Source of the DNA: an uncultured Rhodospirillaceae bacterium
GTDB lineage: Bacteria > Pseudomonadota > Alphaproteobacteria > Rhodospirillales > Magnetospirillaceae
Direction of reading: 5' to 3'
NCBI GenBank assembly: GCA_903941105.1
Contig: CAJANL010000148.1
Location: forward strand, 1 to 53,163
Length of the DNA: 53,163 bases
Made by a program: the position numbers and the translations under genes
The notes under the pieces: generated by a model
The model's database searches: none
Told to the model about the DNA's origin: nothing
What the model saw: only the letters and a program-made list of their open reading frames with translations
Part shown: one piece after another, positions 39,250-50,700 of the stretch
How the letters are laid out: the number at the start of each line of letters is the position of its first letter
How positions within the stretch are numbered: position 1 is the first letter of the stretch

Positions 39250-39264
39250 CCGCCCAACCGCGCC

Positions 39265-41730
39265 ATGCACTTCGACGGCGCCAACGACAGCATTTCCATC
39301 AGCGGTGTCAACATAACCAGCCAGAGCTTCAGCTGGGAGTTCTGGGCCAACCGGGCCAGCACCGGCCGCGTTTGGAGCCTGGCCTTGGGCCAGGGGAGCC
39401 CGGCGACCAACCAAGCCCTCTTCGCCGGATACAATGGGGCCAATAATGACTTCTACTTTGGATTCGCTAATAACGATCTGATCTTCCACGACACCACTGA
39501 CAATGTCGGCCAGTGGGTGCACTGGGCCGGCACCTACGACGCCGCCACCAACGACCGCATCATCTACAAGGACGGTGTCGCGGTCGCCCATGGCACCGCA
39601 AGTGCCGACTATGTCGGCACCGGTTCGCTGATCATCGGCAACACTCCCTGGGGGGATGCGAATTCTGCGTTCGACGGCGCTCTGGCCGATATCCGCGTCT
39701 GGAACGGCGTGCGCAGCGCGGGCGAGATTCAGGCCGGCATGGCGATCGACTCCTACGGCAGCACCGCCAACCTGCTGGTGGAAGTGCCGCTGCAGTCGCA
39801 GAGCGGCACCACCGTGCCGGCCGTCGTCAACGGTGCCGCCACCAACCTGACCGTCACCGGCGGTGCGCAGGTGGTCGAGCCGCCGGACGGCGGTGTCATG
39901 CTGGGCACCCACAGTTCGAAGGTCTCGTTCGGCGCGGTCAGCAGCGTGACCACCAACCTGACCGTCGAGGCGTGGGCCAAGATCGACGCCTTCGATCCCG
40001 GCTACAATCTGTTCATCTTCGCTAACGGCAACATTGCTGCATCCAACGGCTATGGCGTCTACATCGACGTCAACGGCCATCCGACCGTCATCCTGGGCGG
40101 GGTGGCCGTCCTGGCGGCCAACGGCGTCACCATTGCGCCCGATGCCTGGCACCATTACGCCGTCACCAGCAGCGGCGACGTCTGGACCCTGTATGTGGAT
40201 GGGCAGTCGGTGCCGCTGACCCAGACCTTCGGCTCGACCACCGTGGCGATAGCGCCATCCGGCGGGTTGTCGTTGGGTTTTGGTACCGAAAGCGCCGTCG
40301 CAGAGTATGCCGACCTGCGGGTGTGGAATTCGGCGCGGACCGCGGCCCAGGTTAATGGTGACGTGCGCAACACACTGATCGGCAACGAAGCCAACCTGGC
40401 CGGCGCCTGGTATCTGAATAACGGTACCCTGGTCGATGAGAGCATCAACGGCCACAACGGCACCGCCAACGGCACCGTCACTTTCGATATTGCCTCACCG
40501 GCCTGGACGCCGCCGGACTACATGGTATTCGACGGCACCAACGACAAGGTCACGGTCGGCACCGTCGATCTGGCCAACAAGAGCTACAGCTGGGAATTCT
40601 GGGCCAACCGCAGCACCAAGACCACGCATGACTACGCGCTTGGGCACGGTACCGATGCCAACGGGCTGATGGCCGGATTCAATGCGACCGGGGAATTCTA
40701 CTTCTTGGCAAACGGCGGCGGTCCCACCTACAGCGACGACACGCCGCTCGGCACCTGGGCGCATTGGGCCGGCACCTACGACGTGAACAGCAATACCGCT
40801 ATCCTCTATCGCAATGGCGTGGAAGTCCGGCGGAGCAACATAGCCTCCGACTATCCGGGGAACGGTCCGCTGGTCATCGGCGAAGGGCCCTATGCGGGCG
40901 TAGGCTTCAGCGGCAGCCTGGCCGGCGTGCGGGTGTGGGACGCCGTGCGCAGCGCGGACCAGATCAAATCCAATATGTACGAGACCGAGCTGGGCAGCGC
41001 CCCCAACCTCCTGGTGGAGGTGCCGCTGCAGTCGCAGGCCGGCACCACCACGCCGGTCAACGGCTCGCTCGGCATCACCTCGGCCACCATCTCGGGCGGC
41101 GCCCAGGTGGTCGAGCCGCCGACGGCGGGCATGCATCTGGGCAGCCATAGCTCGGGGGTATCCTTCGGTGCGGTCAGCAGCGCCGCCACCAACGTGACCA
41201 TCGAGACATGGGCCAGGATCGAAGCCGCGGAACCTGCACACAACCAGTTCATTTTCTACAACGGCAACGTCAACTCCAACGGCTACGGCGTCTACATCGA
41301 CCCGACCGGGCATCCCGGCGTCCTGGTCGGCACGGTTGGATGGCTGTCGAATACCACCGTCACCATCTACCCGGACATCTGGCATCATTATGCCGTCACC
41401 AGCAGCGGCAACGTCTGGACCCTGTACATCGACGGCCAGCCGGTGACGTTGTCGGCATCGTATGCCGCGGCGGTTGCGCCCACCGGCAACTTGACGTTGG
41501 GTATGGGCACCGACACGCCGATCGCCGACATTGGCGAGTTGCGGATGTGGACGACGGCGCGCTCGGCGGCCCAGATCCAGGCGACCATGAATGTCGACCT
41601 GCAGGGCGACGAGGCCAGTCTGGCCGGCTATTGGCGCCTTGACGACGGCGCGGCTCGCGATCTCACCGGCAACGGCCATAATGGCACCATCAGCGGCACC
41701 GTCAGCTTCTTTGGCAACGAGCCGCTGGTG
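39265..41730 (+). repeat. Tandem duplication of a ~1.2-kb LamG pair
   Basis: Copy 1 (about 39265-40513) and copy 2 (about 40522-41722) each hold two LamG folds in the same order. Shared strings include SWEFWANR, NLLVEVPLQSQ, GGAQVVEPP, VSFGAVSS, NGYGVYID and HHYAVTSSG.VWTLY.DGQ. The DNA around NLLVEVPLQSQ is nearly identical in both, pointing to a fairly recent duplication. Confidence 0.85.
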
Positions 41731-44700
41731 GCCGACGCCATCGGTCTGTCCACCGGCGAGGACGGCATCATCCATGGCACGGTGGTCGCCGCCGACAGCG
41801 ACGGCGCCGCCGTCACTTTCGGCACCATCACCAACGGTACCACCACCCATGGCGGCCATGTCACCGTCGCCGCCGACGGCAGCTTCACCTATGAGGCTCC
41901 CACCGGCTATGCCGGGGCGGACAGCTTCGCCGTCACCGCCAGCGACGGCTCGGCCTACGCCACCGGCGGCACCATCAGTGTCAACGTGGTTGACGACACC
42001 CGGGTACTGGGCGTCGTGGGCGCAGGCGGCCGCTTCTATTCGATGGGCGATTCGGTGGTGGCGCTGGGCAACGCCGCCAGCCTCGCCACCGCCGTCGGCA
42101 GCTTCACCTGGGAGACCTGGGTGCGCTCGTCCGCCACGGCCAAGCGGCAGGACCTCATCGACTTCCGCGGCACCGGCCCTTCGTTCAACCGGCTCTATAT
42201 CGGGGCCGACAACAAGCTGCACTTCGAGAATGAGGCCAATGCCGGCCCGACCTCGACCGCCACGGTGGCCGATGGCGGGTGGCACCACGTCTCCGCCGTC
42301 TACGACGCGGCGGCGGGCAAGGTGCAGCTCATGGTCGACGGCGTCGCCTCGGGCGCTCCGGTGGCCATGCCGGTCAATGTCAGCGTCAGCGGCTATTCCG
42401 ATGCCGCCATGCTGGGGGGCCTGCAATATCAGGGCGGCTACAGCAACATGCTGGTGGGTGAACTCGACAACACCCGCATCTGGAATACGGCGCGCACCGC
42501 CGAACAGCTGCAGGAGACCATGCACAGCCAGCCCGTGGCCTCCGAAGCCGGCCTGCTCGGCTCGTGGACCTACAATGAGAGCGACAGGACCGCCACTGAC
42601 CACGCGGGCGGCGATAATTCCGGCCAGCATTGGACGCGGGCGCCGTGGCACCTGGACGACAAGGTGCTGCGGTTCGACGGTGTCGGAACCGGTATCGAAA
42701 TACTCAACGACGCGACGCTGGTCAGCGGCGCGTCCAGTCCGCCGATGACGATCGAGGCCTGGGTCCGCACCACGTCGTCGGCGATCATGGAAGTGATGCC
42801 CATCATCGGCGTGGGCAGCGGGCGGTACCTGTACCTTGAGAACGGCGTGGTGAAGGTGGGGCAGGGCGCCACGGTCGCGGCGTCGACCGTCACCGTCAAT
42901 GACGGCACCTGGCATCACATCGCCTACACCGTCGACGGCAGCAACATGGCCCAGGTCTACATCGACGGGACCGCCTCTGGGGCATCGGTCAATATCGGGG
43001 CCGTCAATTTCAGCACCGTCTTGTCTTATATCGGCGTGGCTCCCGGCGGCTCGTTCCGCTTCAACGGCGAGATCGCCGACGTGCGGATATGGCAGGGCGT
43101 GCGCTCGGCCCCCGAGATCCACGACAACATGAACCACGACCCGGCCGTCGCCTTCACCGGCTCGGGCACCCTGGCGGCGCACTGGACGCTGGACCAGGGC
43201 ACCGGCACCGCCGCGCCGGACCGCACCGGCGGCAACGACGGCACCATCTTCTCGCAGACCTGGGTCGACAGGCACACCAGCTCCGGCATCATCGACCCGC
43301 CCGACACGGCGATGCATTTCGACGGCAGTTCTTTTGTCGGAATGGGCAACGTGCTCAATGCCGGGAGCAACGATTTCACCGTTTCGGCATGGATCAATCC
43401 CGATCAGCTGTCGGGACATCAGATCATTGTCGGCAAGAGCCGTGCAGGCGACACCGCCGGCGGGTATTGGGACCTTCGGATCGCCGATGGTCTTCTGACC
43501 ATCGAGAGCACCAATATCTCCACCGGGGTGCTGGCGAGCTCGTACACCGTACCGGCCGGCCAGTGGTCGCACGTGGCACTGGTCCGGGAAGGAACCAGCT
43601 ACAGCCTGTTCCTCAACGGATCGCTGGTCGATCAAACCTCTGTCGGTTCGACCATCAACTACGGCAACAGCCAGGAGCTGCGGATCGGTGCGCGCACCAG
43701 TGCCGACGGCACAAGCGCGTTTCAGGGGTTCAGCGGCGACATCGCCGACGTGCGGATGTGGGACGCGGCCCTGACCGAGGACCAGCTTTGGAGCACCATC
43801 GAGCACCCGGCCACCGGCACTGAATCCGGGCTGGTGGGCGCCTGGGCGCTCGACGGCGACGTCACCGACTCGCTGGTGACCGGCGGCCACAACGGCACCG
43901 TGACCGGTACCGCGACCTATGTCGCCACCGGGCCGCTGCTTGCCGACACCACCATCGAAATCGGCCAGAACGTGCCCTATCACGGCAGCCTGACGGCGGT
44001 CGACGGCGGCGGCGACGCCATCACCTGGGGCACCATCACCAACGGCACCACGGCGCACGGCCATGTTACGGTCGCCGCCGACGGCAGCTTCACCTACACC
44101 CCGAACGCCGGCTATTTCGGCGCCGACAGCTTCAGCGTGGCAGCCAACGACGCCAGCAGCCACGACACCACCGCCACCATCTCGGTGAAGGTGGAACAGA
44201 CCGTCGAGTCCGGAATCCGCGAGGCCGGGGCGCAGCTGCGTTTCGACGGGGTCAACGACTCCGCTACCGCCACCGTGCCGCTGTCCAAGCTGGCCGGCAC
44301 CATCGAGCTGTGGTTGCAGCAGCCTGATTGGACGCCCGCGTCCGAGCAGTACATCATCGGCAATGGTGTCGCCTATACCGTCGCCGACGCGGTCTATCTC
44401 AGCAATCACGACACCAAGGGGCTGACGTTCCGCTTCGGCGGCACCGGGCAGACCGGCAACACCGAGCTGACCTGGGTCGGCAGCGCCGACTGGGCGGCGG
44501 GCTCGTGGCACCACCTCGCCATCCGCTGGGAGAATAACGGCGGCGGCACCAATCTCAACCTGTACGCCGACGGCGACTACGTCGACGGAGGGTATTCGAC
44601 GGCCAACATCACCCCCGCCATGTTCGACAACTGGACGCTGGGCAAGCAAAGCGGCACCGGCTCGCCGCTCGGCGGCACCGTCGACGACGTGCGGCTGTGG

Positions 44701-47700
44701 ACGGTGGCGCGTTCCGAAGACGATATCCGGGACGCCTCGGATCAGGCGCTTTCCGGCAGCGAGACCGGCCTGGCGGCCAACTGGACCTTCGACGGCGACA
44801 ACTGGGGCGCCACCGTCGCGGACACCTCGGCCAGCAACCACGACCTGCTGCTGGCCAGCGGCACGGCGGCACCCACGATCATCGACCCGCCCAACAAGGC
44901 CCTGCACTTCAACGGCAGTTCCATGGTCAACCTGGGCAACACCAACAACCTCGGCACCAGCGACTTCACCATCGAGACCTGGATCAACCCGACCTCGATC
45001 GCGACCGACCAGCAAATTTTGGTGAAGGGCCAGTCCGGTGACAACACGGGCCAGATATACCTGTGCATTATTGGCGGCCGGCTGACGTTCGACGGTGGCG
45101 GAACGTGGGACGCGTCCAATGGCTGGCGTTTGCGCTCGGGCACGGGGGTGCTGCAGTCCGGCGAGTGGCAGCATGTGGCGGTGACCCGCCAAGGCAGCAG
45201 CTACAGCATGTATGTTGACGGCAATCTGGTCAGCACGACAACCGGCACGGCAAACTACAACTTCACCAACTCCTACAACATGCGTATCGGGGGCGACTCA
45301 TACTTCTCCGGTGAAATCGCCGACTTCCGCATCTGGAATCAGGCGCTGACCGGAGCGCAGATCGCCGACACCATGGAGTCGCCGGCCACCGGCCTCGAAT
45401 CGAGCCTGATCGGCAACTGGAAACTGGACGGCAATCTCGACGACAGCTCGTCCGGCGGCCATGACGGCACCATCGTCGGCACCGCGACCTATGTCGCCAC
45501 CGGCCCCGACATCCATACCCTGGCCATCGAAACCAACGAGGACACCACCTATCGCGGCGTGCTCGACGGCCAGGACGCGGTGACCGACATCCTGACCTGG
45601 GGCACCATCACCAACGGCACCACCAGCCATGGAACGGTGACGGTCGGTGCCGACGGCAACTTCGAGTACACGCCGACCGCCGGCTTTCACGGGACCGACA
45701 GCTTCACCGTCACCAACTCGGCCAGCGTGTCGCAGACGATCAGCGTCTCGGTGCGGGATACCACCGAGGCGCTCGGCATCAACACGGCGGGTGGCAATCT
45801 TCAGTTCGACGGCGTCGACGACTCCGCCATCGCCACCCTGGCCGGCAACCCGCTGTCGACGCAGGCGACGGTCGAGTTCTGGGTCAACCTGCAACGCCTT
45901 GGCGTGATACAGGATCTTGCGACTCTGTCGGACGGCAGCAACAGCATGGTGATCGAGGCCAATGCCGCCGGCCAACTGTCGGTGCTCGCCAACGGCAACA
46001 CCATCCTCACCAGCACTGCGGCCCTCACGACCTCATCCTGGGCGCATGTTGCCTTCGTTTCCTCCGAGATCGGCGTCGTCTTGTACGTCAACGGCGTTCA
46101 AGCTTCGGGTGCGTCGAGCCCGATTCCCCTGGTGCAGCATCTGACCCAGACCCTGAGGCTGGGTTCGGGGGCCGGCAATTTGAGCGAGGCGGCCTTCGAC
46201 GAGGTCCGCGTCTGGAGAGACGCGCGCAGCGCCGAGGAGGTCTACGACAGCTATCTGCGCGCCTCTCCCACCGAGTCGGACAACCTGATCGGGCGCTGGA
46301 ACTTCAACAATGGCAGCAGCCCGCTCAATGACCTGTCGGGCTACAACAACACCATGATGCCGGGCGGCGGGACCACGGCGCCCATGGTCGTCAACCAGCC
46401 GGGCAAGGTGGTCAAGTTCGACGGCACCGACGACCACATGACGGTGGGACCGCTGACACTGACCGGCGGCACCTACACCCTCGAAGCCTGGGTCAAGCCG
46501 ACGGCCGCCAAGGACGAGGTCATTCTCGACCTGGGCCGCGGCTCGACCTCGGAGATCATCCTCAGGGCCGATGGCACCGGCCATTTGCAGGTTGTTTCGA
46601 CCACCGACGGCATTACCTTCGGCACCATCACCAGTTCCAATTCGCTGATCGGTAACCAGTGGTCGCATGTGGCGGTGGTCAACACCAGCGGAGCAGTCCA
46701 GGTCCTGGTGAACGGCGTCGCCTTCTCCATGAACAGCAACGCGCTGCCGACACCGAACGGCTCGGTGACCTTGAGCAACAATGTCATCGGCTGGGACGGC
46801 GAGAACACCAATACCGCCGGCGATGCCTTTGCCGGCATGTTGAGCGATCTGCGGGTGTGGACCACCGCGCGCAGCACCAACGACATCCAGTCCACCATGA
46901 ACAGCCGCCTGCAAGGCAGCGAGTCTGGCCTGCTGGTCAACCTGCGCCTCGACGACCTGACCAGCGGCACCGCCACCGTGGCCTACGACAACGCCGTGGC
47001 GGGGGGGGCGACGGATGCCACACTGGTCGGCTTCACCGGCCAAACCTATGTGGTGGGCGCCAAGGGCGCCTCCTACGGGCACTCCATCACCGTCGCCGAG
47101 GACACCTTCTTCAGCAGCCGGCTCAACGCCTATGACGATGTCACCGGTGGCACCATTTCCACCGGCTACTCGCTGGTGGGGAGCACCAAGACCGCCCACG
47201 GTTCGGTCAGCGTCGCCACCGACGGTTCGGTGCTCTATACGCCGGATGCGAACTACAACGGCAGCGACAGCTTCGTCTATCAAGTGGCCGATCCGCAGGG
47301 CGGCGTGGCCACCAGCCAGACCATCACCGTGCAGGTGACCGCCGACGCCAACGGTTCGGCCACCGCCACCTGGGGCGGTGGTACCAACTCGTGGAACATG
47401 TCCAGCAACTGGCTCGGCCAGGAGACTCCCGGTGCCGAGACCGCCGTGACCATCTCCGGCGGCCACGCGGACTACGCCACCGGCGGCACGATCCATCCCG
47501 CCGCCGGCTCGCTGACCATGACCGGCGGCACCCTGAGCATTTCAAGCGGCACCCTCGACCTCGCCGGCAATGCGTCGGTGGGGACGTCGTCCACCTTGCG
47601 GATGATGGGTGGCCAGCTGTCGGGGCCGGGGACGTTGACCAACAGCGGCACCATGAACTTGACCAACGGCAGCATCAGCATGGCAGTGGCCAATCAGGGC

Positions 47701-50700
47701 CTGGCCATGTTCGACGCGGCCATGCTGACCCTGACGGCGGGCTGGAACAACACCACCGGCACGGCCGAATTCGGCGGCTCCGGCTTTGGCCACTCCGTGA
47801 CGGTTTCCGGCGGTACCTTCGTCAATGCCGGCACCCTCCATGTGCAGAATTCCGCCGGGCACACCCTATCGGGGGCATTCAGGAACGCGGGCCTGCTCGA
47901 TGTGGACGGCTCGCTGATGCTGGAACACGGCGGTCGCATCATCGAGCTGGCCGGCGGTACCATCGACGTCTCGACCGGCGGCACGCTGACCATCGACGGC
48001 GGCACCACCAACCTGACCGGCAGCGTCGCCTTTACCGGTGCCGGTTCGGTCAACCTGACCGGCGGTCACACCCTCGACGTCGGCAGCGGCTACACCCATA
48101 CCGGCGGCAAGTTCCTCGGCATGGGCGGCAATGTCAGCGTGGTCGGCTCGGGCTCGTTCACCAATGCCGGCACCCTGACGGTGAATGGCGACAGTAACGA
48201 CATCTGGAATGTCGCGGTGGCCAACAGCGGCCAACTCAACGTGCTGGGCAGCGGCATGTTCAATGTCGCCAACGGCTTCAGCAACACCGGCACCATCGAA
48301 CTGAACGGCAATGTGGCGGGCATGACCGGCGGTATCAACGTCACCGGCGGCACTCTGGTCAACCAGGCCGGCGGCGTCATCCATGTCGTCTCGGGGCAGG
48401 GCACCGAGGTCATTTTCGGCGCCTTCAGGACCCTGGGCCGGCTCGACCTCGATGACGACATGACGCTGAGCCACAATGGCGCCGTGATCGACCTCGCCGG
48501 CGGCACCATCGACGTTGCCAGCGGCACCAAACTGACCATCGACGGCGGCACCACTAAACTGAGCAACGGCGTGGCACTGATCGGTGACGGCACCCTCGAT
48601 TTCGCCGGCATCCATACCCTGGACATCGGCACCGGCTATACCCTGACGTCGGCCGTGGCGAACATGTTGTCCATGAGCGGCTCGGTGACCATTGCCGGCA
48701 GCGGCACCTTCACCAACCAGGGGTCGATCACCCTCGACAAGAACGACGACCACTTCGCCGCGGCGCTGACCAACACCGGCACCATCGACGTGTTCGGTGG
48801 CTGGCGGAACGGCAATGTCGTCAGTGGCGCGCTCAATGTCTACGGCGGTATGGTCAACACTGGACTGCTGATGCTGGAGAATGGCAGCGCCTTAAGCAGC
48901 CAGATCACCGTCGGTGCCGGCGTGACGCTGACCAACCAGGGCAGCATGGTGGTTTCGGGCAGCTACCTGTCGTCCATCTCCGGCGCCTTCGACAACCAGG
49001 GCTCGCTCATCGCGACCTCGAACCTGGAGCTGTCCATGGCGGGCGGCACCGTGACCAACTCCGGTTCCATGACATTGGCCGAGGCCAGGACGTTGAGCCT
49101 TTCGGGCGGTGCCAGCCTGCTCAACACCGGCGTCATCGACAGCAGCGGCACTATCACCTTCCAGAGTGGGACGCTGACCAATCAGGGCACTCTGGTGGCC
49201 AGCGGCACCGGCGGAGTGTTCATCAACGGCGCCTTCGCCATGTCGGATGACGCCGAGCTGGACGTCTCGGTGCAGGGAGCCATGGCGCCCGTGGCTACCA
49301 GCCTGCATATGAATTCCGGCAATGCCTTGCTGGATGGCACGCTGAAGGTCTCGTTCGTCAACCACATGCCCATGGACGGGCAGTCGATCACCGTGGTGTA
49401 CGGCACCTACAGCGGCACATTCGATGAAATGGTGGTCGATGGCCTTGGCGCCGACTGGACCGCCAGCCTCGACTATTCGTCGCCATCCTCGGTCACCGTC
49501 ACCTTCCACATGGTCGACATGAGCAGCTTCGATGCCACGTCCGGCGCTTGGGGCACTGTGGCCAACTGGGTCGGCAGCGACCTTCCCAGCAGCATCGAGA
49601 CCGCCCAGATCGGCGCCGGCAAGTCGGTGCTGGTGGATACGGCTGCGTCGGTGTCCTCCCTCGCCGATGCGGGCACCGTGTCCTTGGTGGCCGGCGGCAC
49701 GCTGACGGTGGGGACCACCCTGCTGGTGGCCAGCGGCGGCAAGCTCGATCTGTCGGGTGGTGTTCTCAGCGGCGACGGCAACGTCATTGTCGAGGGTACG
49801 CTGTCGCTGAATGGCGGCACCATCGCCAACGGCGGCGACATGGAGGTGTATTCCAGCGTCAACATGGCCGACGCGGCGATAACGTTGGACCGCAACCTCG
49901 ACCTGTGGGGCGCCACCATCTTGAACGATGCCCAGTTCTCGGGATCGGGCAACATCAACTTGGCCGGCAACTCGACCCTGAGCGGCTACGACTCGTTCGC
50001 CGCCATGGTCTACAACGACGGCACCATGACGCTCGGCGGTGGGGGCGGGGCCATGGCCGAGTTCCACGGCGATCTGCGCAATAACGGCGTCATCGTGACC
50101 ACCGGCAACTTGGCGGCCGGCTACAGCCATTTCCTCGACGGCCTCATCATCAACGATGCCGACGGGTTGATCCACGTCACCGAAGCCGATCTGACCTTCA
50201 CCGGCAACACGCTGGTCAACCATGGCACGCTGTCCATCGACATGAACCGCACCTTCGACGTCAACCGGGCCGGGGCGCATTTCGACAGCGACGGGCTGCT
50301 GACCGGTTCGGGCACGTTGGACCTCGCCGACGCGGCTCCCTTCACCAACCATGGCACCATCAGCGGATCGCTGACCATCGAGGGGGACGTGGTGCTGGCG
50401 AATGACGGCAAACTTGACCTGCCGGTCGGTGCCACCAGCGACCGTCTCGACGTCAACGGCCACCTCATCCTGGGCGGTGAGCTCGATGTTTCCTCCGCCA
50501 GTGGCGGCGGTGGTGCGGCGTCACTGGTGACGTGGGACTCGGCCAATGGCTATTTCGATGCCATCAACGGGCTCGACCAGGGCGCCAACGGTATCCTCGA
50601 CATCAGCTTCGGCAACACGGGCCTCAGCGTCACCCGCCAGACCGCTTACGGCGCCATGACCAGCGGTAATGATAGCTTCCAAGGGTCAGCCGTCGCCAAC

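Noticed and set aside
39247..39249. TAG as a pyrrolysine codon or programmed readthrough site
   Set aside because: I see no conserved stem-loop or other recoding element after it, and the linker homology explains the position as a mutated Glu/Asp codon. Readthrough at a low level cannot be excluded.
40495..45192. A 1,565-aa open frame on the minus strand inside the giant gene
   Set aside because: It mirrors the high-GC, repeat-rich plus-strand coding frame. Its translation is low-complexity (GDGGV, AGRVD, RRGR), shows no domain, and has no ribosome-binding site. The similar 1,305-aa (4798-8715) and 1,208-aa (30628-34254) frames are rejected for the same reason.
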